Assembly: GCA_017418765.1 (NCBI GenBank)
Contig: JAFOMV010000105.1
Span: 1-9,156 of the forward strand
DNA from: Ruminococcus sp.
Lineage (GTDB): Bacteria; Bacillota_A; Clostridia; Oscillospirales; Ruminococcaceae
Direction: 5' to 3'
DNA: 9,156 nucleotides
Numbering within the stretch: the first letter of the stretch is position 1; the number at the start of each line of letters is the position of its first letter. This document shows, in pieces, positions 1 to 6,281 of this stretch. Under the pieces are notes generated by a model. That model was not told where the DNA came from, ran no database searches, and saw nothing but the letters and a program-made list of their open reading frames with translations. Made by a program: the position numbers and the translations under genes.

Positions 1-147
1 AAGATCGGTATTACCTCTGAGATAAGACAGAGTTCAAACGGTAAGGAGTTATACACAAATCTTTACTCAGTTCAGGCTCAGAAGTTTATATATGATAATC
101 TGGAGGCAGTCATTTCCCAGCATGGTGTTGAAAAACAGGACGTATAA
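1..147 (+). CDS. 3' end of an unidentified protein
   Basis: Frame 1 is open from the first base to a TAA at 145-147, giving the last 48 residues of a protein whose start lies outside the window. The visible tail is hydrophilic and mixed in composition, with no membrane segment, sorting signal or recognisable motif; it contains the stretch LYSVQAQKFIYDNLEAV and ends VEKQDV. The sensible amino-acid composition and the short 23 bp gap to the next well-supported start suggest a real gene, possibly co-transcribed with the GH3 gene. No terminator-like hairpin is seen between them. I do not recognise the family and assign no function. Confidence 0.6.
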   Translation, partial: KIGITSEIRQSSNGKELYTNLYSVQAQKFIYDNLEAVISQHGVEKQDV

Positions 148-160
148 ATAGTGACATCAC

Positions 161-165
161 GGAGG
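161..165 (+). promoter_or_regulatory. Ribosome binding site of the GH3 gene
   Basis: GGAGG lies 5 bp upstream of the ATG at 171. It supports that start, which is also the one that gives a complete signal peptide. Confidence 0.8.
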
Positions 166-170
166 CTTAT

Positions 171-1529
171 ATGAAAAAAACATTCTCCGCATTATTCTTT
201 GCTCTGCTTGCGGCAATATCATCGAATACCGCAGCACTGCACTGTAATTCGGCTGAGGAAGCTATGATCGGTGATATTAACGGAGATGCATTGGTAGACG
301 GCAGAGATGCAACGGCTTTACTGACCGCATACGCTTCTGAATCAGCAGGAAAGACAGATACGTTATCGGCGGAACAGCGCAGAGTTGCTGATGTAAACCG
401 TGATGATATAGCAGACGGGCGTGATGCTACTGTGATCCTGACTTATTATGCCAAACAGTCAGCAGGAGAGGATATACTGTTTGAAACGTATCTGGAATCT
501 ATCAATACCGATATTGTTAGCAGTATGCCGCTTCATGACAAGGTATGTCAGATGTTTATAGTAAGGCCCGAAGAACTTACGAACGGAGCTGAATACTATT
601 CTGCTTCTGAAAAGCTGAAAGACAGTCTTAAGAAATACCCTGTAGGCGGACTGATACTTTTCACAAATAATATGAGATCACAGGAACAGGTCACGGAGTT
701 TATAAGCGGCGTAAAAGAATACTCATCAGAAATAGGATGTGTTCCGCTGTTTTTTGGTGTTGATGAAGAAGGCGGAAGTGTTTCACGCTGTGCTGAGGCT
801 TTGGGGACAGCTTCATTTGAGCCGATGTTCAATTACAGGTATATGGGAACTGATAAAGCACGTTCAAATGCAAGAACGATCGCCGAGGATATAGGTAAGC
901 TGGGATTTGATCTTGACTTTGCACCTGTAGCCGATACGTGGTCTAATAAGTATAACACCGTTATCGGCAGACGTGCCTACAGTGATGATTTCAAAGAGAC
1001 TGCAAATCTTGTTGAATCCGCTGTGAAAGGATTCATGGATGGCGGTATACATTGTACCTTAAAGCATTTTCCGGGGCATGGTGATACGATAGAGGATTCT
1101 CATTATGGATTTGCGGTTTCGCACAGATCTGCCGAACAGCTCAGGAATAACGAGTTCCTTGCCTTTGACAAGGGCATAAAGGCTGGTGCTGATATAGTTA
1201 TGGTGGGACATATAACAGTTCCTGCTATAGACGATCACCCTGCTTCTATGTCGGAAAAGCTCATACAGGGCGAATTGAGAGGTACTCTTGGATTCGATGG
1301 GGTGATAATGACAGATGCGCTTGGAATGGGAGCTATTGCTAATGCCTACAGCAGTTCCGTGTGTTCTGTTATGGCGGTTGAGGCAGGCAATGATATCCTC
1401 CTTTCGCCTAAAGACCTCAGAGAAGCGGTTGACGGTATAGAGGCGGCTGTATCTAATGGGATGATATCAGAAGAACGTATAAACGAAAGCGTAAGAAGAA
1501 TTCTCAAAGTTAAAGGCTTGCTTGAATAA
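171..1529 (+). CDS. Secreted dockerin-bearing GH3 beta-N-acetylhexosaminidase-like enzyme
   Basis: A 452-residue glycoside hydrolase family 3 protein of the single-domain NagZ type, which in known members releases terminal beta-linked N-acetylglucosamine from muropeptides or chitin-like sugars. Residues 1-24 form a signal peptide (KK, then a hydrophobic run, then NTAA). Residues 34-99 are a type I dockerin with two calcium loops: D35/N37/D39/D43/D46 and D74/N76/D78/D82/D85, each followed by GRDAT. The catalytic domain runs from about 113 to 452. It carries KHFPGHGD at 298-305, with D309 and H311 matching the Asp-His acid/base dyad of the NagZ group, and MTDALGM with D382 as the expected nucleophile. 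The dockerin sits between signal peptide and enzyme rather than at the C-terminus, where it is most often found. The dockerin implies attachment to a surface cohesin scaffold. Exact substrate is inferred; beta-glucosidase activity is less likely because the NagZ motif is intact. Confidence 0.9.
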   Translation: MKKTFSALFFALLAAISSNTAALHCNSAEEAMIGDINGDALVDGRDATALLTAYASESAGKTDTLSAEQRRVADVNRDDIADGRDATVILTYYAKQSAGEDILFETYLESINTDIVSSMPLHDKVCQMFIVRPEELTNGAEYYSASEKLKDSLKKYPVGGLILFTNNMRSQEQVTEFISGVKEYSSEIGCVPLFFGVDEEGGSVSRCAEALGTASFEPMFNYRYMGTDKARSNARTIAEDIGKLGFDLDFAPVADTWSNKYNTVIGRRAYSDDFKETANLVESAVKGFMDGGIHCTLKHFPGHGDTIEDSHYGFAVSHRSAEQLRNNEFLAFDKGIKAGADIVMVGHITVPAIDDHPASMSEKLIQGELRGTLGFDGVIMTDALGMGAIANAYSSSVCSVMAVEAGNDILLSPKDLREAVDGIEAAVSNGMISEERINESVRRILKVKGLLE

Positions 1530-1538
1530 ATAAACTAA

Positions 1539-1559
1539 GGGCGCACATTAAGTGCGCCC
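1539..1559. terminator. Shared terminator between convergent genes
   Basis: GGGCGCAC (1539-1546) pairs perfectly with GTGCGCCC (1552-1559) around a 5-nt loop. It lies 9 bp after the GH3 stop and 7 bp beyond the stop of the convergent anti-sigma gene. Both flanks are A/T-rich (ATACTTTTC on the + side, TTAGTTTATTTA on the - side), so it probably stops transcription from both directions, though neither T-tract is uninterrupted. Confidence 0.7.
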
Positions 1560-1566
1560 ATACTTT

Positions 1567-2676
1567 TCAGACGTTATATTTGTGGAGAATGACGGCGTTC
1601 CCGTTAGTATGGACTGCGATGAGGACATCTCCGTTTTCGTCGGCGGTATAAAGCCTGCATTCGGGTTCAAGGATGTCGTTTGCATTTCTTATCTCATTAA
1701 TATACGGAAAATCTATACATTCAAAATCAGAGACAGTGCCGATGTAATTGCTTTCTTTTACGGTGTAATCAGAGGGATTCCAGCCTGTTATGCCATATTC
1801 ATCTTCTCCTACTATAAGATCGTTGACCCTCCGCAAAACAATTTCAGTGCCGCTTTCGTAACGGGCGATAAGTATATATTTGCTTTCTTTTGTTGTGTAT
1901 ATCTCTGTATTATCCCAGTAATGATCGGGCTGGAAATCCCAGCCGTGACCTATCATCTCATCTTTGGTGAAGCGGTCAGACTTGCCGTTGAATGAGCATA
2001 TCTGCAAGTAAACTGTGTCATCGATAGTAAGTTGGAAAATCTTGTCGCTTATGGCCATTGAGCCTTGCCAATTTTCGGTTCCATGCGGAGTTTCAGCTTG
2101 CTCCGGTTGTACAGCTGTAACTGCGCTTGTTTTATTAGTTTGTGTTGCTGTTGAAGCTGTCGCAGATTGGGAGTGTTCTGCTTTTGGGGTGATGTGTGAC
2201 TGCACATTTTCAGCCGTATTGTTTTCCTGCGTAACATTTGTTTTTTTGCCTGTTGACACAGAAGGGGACTGTTCTGTTTTGGCAGCGCTGTGTGACTGTA
2301 CAGTTTCAGCCGCATTCTTCTCCTGTGGGGCATTGGTCCGTTCGGCTTCGGACACTGTAACTGCCGTTTCTGTCACAGCGTTAGTATTCACTTCACGGGC
2401 GGTTGAAACGGTGGAAAACTTTGTCCCTGATGTAGTTTCAGCTGTTTTTGATGTAAGCTTTGCGCTGTTTTCGGTTACAACGGAGACATCATTCTCCATC
2501 ACGGGAACACTGTTCAGTCCGTTTACATAGATACCTGTACCTATAATAACAGCTATACAAACAGGACTTGCCGAAAGCAGAAAATGTCTCATTGCCTTGT
2601 TTCTGCGTGATTTCTTGTCTTCATATTCGTGTACCCGTCTGAATACACGTTCCTGCATTTCTTTATAGTCTCTCAT
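1567..2676 (-). CDS. Transmembrane anti-sigma-like protein with Ser/Thr/Gln stalk
   Basis: About 369 residues, encoded directly after an ECF sigma gene and overlapping its end by 14 bp. This is the usual arrangement for a sigma/anti-sigma pair, and the anti-sigma role is inferred from it. Residues 1-31 are charged and predicted cytoplasmic (KEMQERVFRRVHEYED). A single membrane helix lies at about 32-51. Residues 60-195 are a low-complexity extracellular stalk that includes a 32-residue tandem repeat. The C-terminal part, about 196-369, is a mixed-composition outer domain rich in Tyr, Trp and Asp that I do not recognise. No zinc-binding HxxxCxxC of ZAS anti-sigma factors is present. I chose the ATG at 2676 because GGAGGG lies 8 nt before it; an in-frame TTG at 2682 is only 2 nt from that site. 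The outer domain may sense a surface ligand (inference). Confidence 0.75.
   Translation of the reverse strand: MRDYKEMQERVFRRVHEYEDKKSRRNKAMRHFLLSASPVCIAVIIGTGIYVNGLNSVPVMENDVSVVTENSAKLTSKTAETTSGTKFSTVSTAREVNTNAVTETAVTVSEAERTNAPQEKNAAETVQSHSAAKTEQSPSVSTGKKTNVTQENNTAENVQSHITPKAEHSQSATASTATQTNKTSAVTAVQPEQAETPHGTENWQGSMAISDKIFQLTIDDTVYLQICSFNGKSDRFTKDEMIGHGWDFQPDHYWDNTEIYTTKESKYILIARYESGTEIVLRRVNDLIVGEDEYGITGWNPSDYTVKESNYIGTVSDFECIDFPYINEIRNANDILEPECRLYTADENGDVLIAVHTNGNAVILHKYNV
2146..2337 (-). repeat. Two-copy 96 bp tandem repeat in the anti-sigma stalk
   Basis: Two adjacent 96 bp units (2242-2337 and 2146-2241) encode matching 32-residue blocks. The first begins TNAPQEKNAAETVQSHSAAK and the second TNVTQENNTAENVQSHITPK. 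Similarity is visible at DNA level too, for example in the shared TCAGCCG and GTGTGACTG segments. Drift between the copies shows the duplication is not recent. Confidence 0.8.
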
Positions 2677-3223
2677 ATTCAAAACCCTCCATTTCGAGCT
2701 GTGATCTCAGTGACTTTCTGGCACGGTAGACTAAAGTTTCGATATTGTGGACGCTTTTTCCCATAACAGCGGCGGCTTCCTTGTTGCTGAATCCCTCGAA
2801 ATATATCAGCCAAAGCACCTGCCTGTACTCCGCTTTCAGCTTTGACATGGCGTGATGTACGGCTATTTTACGCTCCTCACGCAGATAGGATGATTCAATG
2901 CATTCCTCATCCGACATTATTTCAGGGACAGAATCTATTGACACTTCCGAATGCTTTGAATTTCGGCGCAGATAGTCAACAGCGATATTTCTGCCTATGG
3001 TGTAAAGCCATGTGCGGAATGAACCCTTGCCTTTGTCTTTTGGCTTTTTTGTTCCGAGAAGAACGAATGTATCTTCTGCAAGGTCTTCGGCGGTATGGAT
3101 ATTTCCGACAATGCTGTTAAGGTAAAGTGTAAGTCCGTCTGTGTACTGCATTATTATCTCTGCAAGTCCGTCCTCGTCACTCTCATCACGGAAACGGCGG
3201 TAGCTACTTGCACCGTTATCCAT
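2663..3223 (-). CDS. ECF-type RNA polymerase sigma factor (left module)
   Basis: A 186-residue sigma-70 family protein of the extracytoplasmic-function class, containing only regions 2 and 4. Region 2 spans about 24-88, with the polymerase-binding segment TAEDLAEDTFVLL and the -10 recognition stretch FRTWLYTIGRNIAVDYLRR. Region 4 spans about 125-175, with a helix-turn-helix around EGFSNKEAAAVMGKSVHNIE followed by LVYRARKSLR. The ATG at 3223 is preferred because AAGGAG lies 7 nt before it; an ATG at 3229 is only 1 nt from the same site, and an upstream in-frame GTG at 3259 has no such site. The gene overlaps the following transmembrane anti-sigma-like gene by 14 bp, implying translational coupling and matched amounts. 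Its likely job is to switch on surface or stress genes when the partner releases it. Targets cannot be told from this sequence. Confidence 0.9.
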   Translation of the reverse strand: MDNGASSYRRFRDESDEDGLAEIIMQYTDGLTLYLNSIVGNIHTAEDLAEDTFVLLGTKKPKDKGKGSFRTWLYTIGRNIAVDYLRRNSKHSEVSIDSVPEIMSDEECIESSYLREERKIAVHHAMSKLKAEYRQVLWLIYFEGFSNKEAAAVMGKSVHNIETLVYRARKSLRSQLEMEGFEYERL

Positions 3224-3279
3224 TGACATTCTCCTTTCTGAAAGATAATTGCCTTTCACCTATTACACGAAACACATAC

Positions 3280-3308
3280 AGCATACCTCACAGAGAAACA
3301 AAAGTTAA
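3280..3308 (-). promoter_or_regulatory. Possible promoter of the left sigma/anti-sigma operon
   Basis: Read on the - strand, TTAACT (3308-3303), a 17 bp spacer and TATGCT (3285-3280) fit a sigma-A promoter at 4 of 6 positions in each box. The transcript would start about 50 bp before the ATG at 3223. No clear GGAAC-type ECF promoter is seen, so autoregulation is not supported by the sequence. Confidence 0.35.
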
Positions 3309-3313
3309 AATAA

Positions 3314-3430
3314 AAAAATATATATTTTCATGCAGCACTTGAATATCCTGCTGCGATTGTTATTGATGAAAACAGGAAAACAGCAGAACTTGCTGCTCGC
3401 AGGTCAAAACAAGTTCTGAGGATCCGCTGA
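3314..3430 (+). pseudogene. Possible 3' remnant of a lost gene between the two sigma modules
   Basis: Between an in-frame TAA just upstream and a TGA at 3428-3430 lies a frame that reads like ordinary protein: after a few AT-rich codons come ALEYPAAIVIDE and then RKTAELAARRSKQVLRIR. It has no start codon with a ribosome binding site and ends 30 bp before the right-hand sigma gene. It may be the tail of a gene whose front was deleted, or chance. I do not recognise the family. The rest of the 237 bp divergent region is AT-rich and holds the inverted repeats listed separately. Confidence 0.3.
3384..3418. repeat. 9 bp perfect inverted repeat upstream of the right sigma gene
   Basis: CAGAACTTG (3384-3392) and CAAGTTCTG (3410-3418) are exact reverse complements around a 17-nt spacer, 42 bp before the ATG at 3461. 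No T-run follows, so it is not an ordinary terminator. It could be a leader stem-loop or a protein binding site. A second smaller inverted repeat, GCAGCA/TGCTGC (3332-3354), lies just upstream. Confidence 0.55.
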
Positions 3431-3460
3431 AGTACCTGTATACCGATAGGAGGGGATGAT

Positions 3461-4021
3461 ATGACAGATAGTGAACTGGCTTTAATGCTTAGTCGTTCTC
3501 CGCATGAAGCTCACAGAAAACTGCTGAAGCAATATGGAAGCTATGTTTACGCTATAGTCTACAATAAGCTGAGAAGCTGCGGTACTTCCGAAGATATTGA
3601 AGAATGTGTCAGTGATGTTTTTGCAGACCTGTTCTTTGAACTTGACGAGGGAAGTATAAGCAACATAAAAGCTTTTATCGGAACAATAGCCAAGCGTTCC
3701 GCAATAGACCGCTTCCGCAGTCTTTCTTCAAAGCTGAATAAGACCGGATATATTGACGAAGACGATATGCAGGAGCTTGCTTCTGATTTTGATGTTGAGC
3801 ACATCTCGGATAAGAATGAACTGAGACATATACTGCTTGACAAGATAGACGAGCTGGGAGAGCCTGATTCGACTATAATAATTCAAAAATTCTATTATAA
3901 CAAGTCATCTGCTGAGATCGCTGAAAAAGTAGCTATGACCGCATCATCAGTGCGTTCAAGATGTACAAGAGCTATGGAAAAGCTGAGAAGGTCTCTTGCG
4001 GAATCAGGCATAACCGGATAA
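3461..4021 (+). CDS. ECF-type RNA polymerase sigma factor (right module)
   Basis: A 186-residue ECF sigma factor, clearly different in sequence from the one on the opposite strand. Region 2 spans about 20-88, with EDIEECVSDVFADLFFEL and the -10 recognition part IKAFIGTIAKRSAIDRFRSL. Region 4 spans about 125-178, with DSTIIIQKFYYNKSSAEIAE and the recognition helix SSVRSRCTRAMEKLRRSL. Both regions are complete and there is no extra C-terminal domain. The start is firm: AGGAGGGG (3448-3455) lies 5 nt before the ATG. The next gene starts 13 bp after the stop with its own GGAGG and encodes a membrane protein of the anti-sigma type, so this is a second complete sigma/anti-sigma unit. No convincing promoter was found upstream. 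Confidence 0.9.
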   Translation: MTDSELALMLSRSPHEAHRKLLKQYGSYVYAIVYNKLRSCGTSEDIEECVSDVFADLFFELDEGSISNIKAFIGTIAKRSAIDRFRSLSSKLNKTGYIDEDDMQELASDFDVEHISDKNELRHILLDKIDELGEPDSTIIIQKFYYNKSSAEIAEKVAMTASSVRSRCTRAMEKLRRSLAESGITG

Positions 4022-4034
4022 GGAGGCAACGTTT

Positions 4035-5255
4035 ATGAAGAAAAGAGATAATATATTCGACTGCCTCGAAAACGCCGAGGGCAGCGAGATGGAAATGATC
4101 GCAGAAAAGACACCTGAGCTCAATGATGAGCAGACAGAAAGGATCCTTAAAATGAGCGAAAGAAAGTATAATATAAAGAAAAGAAACAATATATCTAACA
4201 GTCAAAGTGATGAACCTGACAATGGATATTCGGCAGAGGGCGTAGAGGAATACAGACGTCCGGCATGGATGAGATTTACCGCAGCCGCTGCTGTACTTGT
4301 CCTTGCAGGCGGAGTGATAGCTTTGAGCCACAATCTTCTTAAAAGGAGAAGCCCCGATATCACAGTGCCGAATGTACCTAATGTTCAGGTAACTACTTCA
4401 TCAACAGGAACAGGCAGCACAGAAAGTCAGTCTTCAACGATAGCGTATGCGGACTATTCTGCAAGCGGCACAGACACAGCCGATTCAATAGCCGCTGAAA
4501 CGACTTCCACTGCTGCTGTGATTCAGCAGCAGTCAGAAACGCCATCAAATGCTGAAATACCTGTACCGCAGACGGAAAGCGCTCATGCAAACGCTCTTTC
4601 TGAAAATGATTGCAGCAATGTTATAAAGCAGTATATTGATGAGACTATAACATATGAGGAGATAGTTCAGACTCCGTGCAGAGAATACCTTGACCTTAGT
4701 GATACATTTACTGCGACAGCCAATGTTACAAATGGCAGCTTTGCTGATGAGTATGCAAACCCTTATGTTTACACGATAAAATTCGTACATTATACCGATC
4801 CGAAATTCAATACTGTCAGCGACATAAAAAATTATGTTGTTGACTGGGCTGACCGCTGGAATGACGGAAACACTTTTGATATAAACAAGATGTTTGGTCA
4901 GACTATAGTTCCGGGGCAGACCATCACATATGATACCTTTGTTGCGGAGGAAATATTTGTATATACCGAATATAACGGCAAAATATACAGAGGAATAAGC
5001 AGTGATATATCGCCTGATGAGTTCCAGACACACGAGCAGTTTTATGCTGGTGAGAGCAAGGCAATGAGATGGGGAAAGGATCACTTCAGAAATATAACAG
5101 CTTCTTCCTTTGAAGATTACAGGGTAAATGAAGGCGGCGAAAGCGGTTACTATGGTCTGTACAGGTACTACTACAACGATGGTACGAACTGGAGGATCGA
5201 TCTTTCAAAAGACAGAGAGCTTAGTTATGACGAATGCAGAGCACTATTATCGTGA
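4035..5255 (+). CDS. Transmembrane anti-sigma-like protein with stalk and outer domain
   Basis: 406 residues. The cytoplasmic N-terminus (1-80) is charged and includes PELNDEQTERILKMSERKYN at 27-46, the likely sigma-contacting part by position. One membrane helix spans about 81-102 (AAAAVLVLAGGVIALS) and is followed by KRR. Residues 107-190 are a Ser/Thr/Ala/Gln-rich stalk. Residues 193-406 form an outer domain rich in aromatic residues and Asp that I do not recognise. No zinc-anti-sigma HxxxCxxC motif is present. GGAGG at 4022-4026 supports the ATG, and the gene follows the sigma gene by 13 bp. The layout (sigma, then single-pass protein with stalk and outer domain) resembles RsgI-type polysaccharide sensors of cellulosome-producing clostridia in outline only; no carbohydrate-binding module is recognisable. 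The anti-sigma role is inferred from position and topology. Confidence 0.72.
   Translation: MKKRDNIFDCLENAEGSEMEMIAEKTPELNDEQTERILKMSERKYNIKKRNNISNSQSDEPDNGYSAEGVEEYRRPAWMRFTAAAAVLVLAGGVIALSHNLLKRRSPDITVPNVPNVQVTTSSTGTGSTESQSSTIAYADYSASGTDTADSIAAETTSTAAVIQQQSETPSNAEIPVPQTESAHANALSENDCSNVIKQYIDETITYEEIVQTPCREYLDLSDTFTATANVTNGSFADEYANPYVYTIKFVHYTDPKFNTVSDIKNYVVDWADRWNDGNTFDINKMFGQTIVPGQTITYDTFVAEEIFVYTEYNGKIYRGISSDISPDEFQTHEQFYAGESKAMRWGKDHFRNITASSFEDYRVNEGGESGYYGLYRYYYNDGTNWRIDLSKDRELSYDECRALLS
4509..4533 (+). repeat. 10 bp perfect hairpin inside the anti-sigma stalk coding region
   Basis: ACTGCTGCTG (4509-4518) pairs fully with CAGCAGCAGT (4524-4533) around the loop TGATT. It lies within codons for STAAVIQQQS. 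No T-run follows. It may only reflect repetitive Ala and Gln codons. Confidence 0.6.
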
Positions 5256-5279
5256 CACAAAACTGTGAAAATTTTTTTT
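5256..5279 (+). terminator. Weak candidate terminator after the right sigma module
   Basis: CACA (5256-5259) and TGTG (5264-5267) form a 4 bp stem directly after the stop codon, followed by AAAA and then eight T residues. The stem is short for an intrinsic terminator, so partial read-through into the surface-protein gene is possible. Confidence 0.35.
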
Positions 5280-5328
5280 GAAATATGTGTCCTATTTTCT
5301 GAAGGTCATGCGAATGTATATTATGTAA

Positions 5329-5368
5329 ACGGAAAAACCGTGAAAGATGAGAGATAAATAGTCTCATC
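5329..5368 (+). promoter_or_regulatory. Two small stem-loops in the leader of the surface-protein gene
   Basis: ACGG/CCGT (5329-5341, loop AAAAA) is followed by GATGAGA/TCTCATC (5346-5368, 9-nt loop), which is a perfect 7 bp stem. The second ends 27 bp before the ATG at 5396, just ahead of the AGGAG at 5382-5386. It may affect mRNA stability or translation. No strong promoter is visible in the 140 bp gap; a TATATT at 5317-5322 lacks a good -35 partner. Confidence 0.4.
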
Positions 5369-5395
5369 GAAAATATTTTTCAGGAGTGATTTTTT

Positions 5396-6142
5396 ATGAA
5401 AAAAATGGTTACAAAAATAAGTGCAGCTGCTCTTTCTGCTGCTATGGTATTAGGCAGCAGCGCTGTCCTTTCAGCAGGTGCTGAGGGCGAGGATGCAGCA
5501 GTATCAACTACAACTGCCGCAGAGATATCAACATCAACTGAGACAACTACAACTGTTGCTGAGACCGTTTTAACGACCTCAACCGCTGCTGTAACAGAGG
5601 CAGCTGCAACTACTTCAACAGTTGCTGCTACAGAGGCTGCAACTGCTGCTGCTTCAACAACAACTCAGCCTGCTGCTGTTACTATGAATAACCTGGCAGG
5701 CAAGTGGGAGTATCAGGTATCAAGCGGAAATGATACTGTTGATAAGGGCGCAAAGAGCAATGGTACTGTTGAGATAAAGGCAGACGGTACATTCACATAT
5801 ACCAACGCTGAAAACAAGACTTCAACAGGTACAGTTAAGATAGAATCAGATGAAATTGCAGGTACAAAAATAACAGTTATCAATTTTTATATAGGTTCAA
5901 CAGTAAGCTTTGGCGGAGCATACCGCAGCGCTAACGAGATATCTATAGGAAACGGCGGAATGTCTCGTCTTGTACGCAATACAAATAATGCTGCTGCTAC
6001 AACACAGGCTGTTACTACAACCGCAAAGGCAAACACAAATGATTCTCCAAAAACAGGGGATACATTCCCGGCACTTGCTATGACAGCTGCACTTCTTTCT
6101 GCTGCTGCACTCAGCATCTCTACAAAGAAGAGAAACAAGTAA
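5396..6142 (+). CDS. Cell-wall-anchored lipocalin-like surface protein with SPKTG signal
   Basis: 248 residues, unmistakably a surface protein by architecture. Residues 1-29 are a signal peptide (KKMVTK, then a hydrophobic run, ending SAGA). Residues 30-95 are an Ala/Thr/Ser-rich stalk with almost nothing else. Residues 98-195 form a compact domain starting NNLAGKWEYQ, with alternating beta-type stretches (GTVEIKADGTFTYT, GTVKIES) that resemble small lipocalin-like domains. A second Ala/Thr linker follows. The C-terminus is a sortase sorting signal: SPKTG at 217-221, a hydrophobic span at about 223-241, and the positive tail KKRNK. SPKTG departs from LPxTG at the first position. AGGAG precedes the ATG. 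The gene sits 140 bp downstream of the right anti-sigma gene and may be a target or part of that signalling unit (inference). The ligand is unknown. Confidence 0.8.
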   Translation: MKKMVTKISAAALSAAMVLGSSAVLSAGAEGEDAAVSTTTAAEISTSTETTTTVAETVLTTSTAAVTEAAATTSTVAATEAATAAASTTTQPAAVTMNNLAGKWEYQVSSGNDTVDKGAKSNGTVEIKADGTFTYTNAENKTSTGTVKIESDEIAGTKITVINFYIGSTVSFGGAYRSANEISIGNGGMSRLVRNTNNAAATTQAVTTTAKANTNDSPKTGDTFPALAMTAALLSAAALSISTKKRNK

Positions 6143-6164
6143 GAGTGCTTTATATTCACGAGTT

Positions 6165-6217
6165 ATGATCTGCTGTGCAGGTCATTATATAGCTCATTCT
6201 TCATATGAACGATGAGC
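6165..6217 (+). other. Two consecutive stem-loops in the 3' region of the surface-protein gene
   Basis: The first is ATGATCTGC/GCAGGTCAT (6165-6185; 9 bp with one G-U pair, loop TGT). The second is GCTCATT/GATGAGC (6192-6217), enclosing a C/C mismatch and the palindrome TTCATATGAA. Neither has a T-run, so they are not terminators themselves. Together with the terminator at 6250 they make a three-hairpin 3' UTR. Confidence 0.5.
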
Positions 6218-6249
6218 GTAACTCCATACACAACCCCATCCTTTTTCAA

Positions 6250-6281
6250 GCGGACTGAAGCATTTCGGTCCGCACTTTTTT
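6250..6281 (+). terminator. Strong intrinsic terminator after the surface-protein gene
   Basis: GCGGACTGAA (6250-6259) pairs with TTCGGTCCGC (6264-6273), 10 bp with one G-U pair around the loop GCAT, and is followed by AC and six T residues. The stop codon of the convergent TetR gene (6280-6282) overlaps the T-run. On the - strand no T-run follows the hairpin. Confidence 0.85.

Noticed and set aside
2015..2530. Long + strand open frame of 171 codons
   Set aside because: It is the antisense of the low-complexity stalk of the left anti-sigma gene. The translation is a Val/Ser/Cys-rich string with no domain, and the opposite strand has clear operon structure and ribosome sites.
4545..5084. Minus strand open frame of 179 codons
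   Set aside because: It lies wholly inside the right anti-sigma gene, has no ribosome site, and its translation has no recognisable motif. It is a shadow of the + strand codon pattern.
5486..5680. Possible microsatellite or CRISPR-like repeat in the surface-protein gene
   Set aside because: The repetition comes from degenerate Ala, Thr and Ser codons in the stalk; there are no regular direct repeats with unique spacers.
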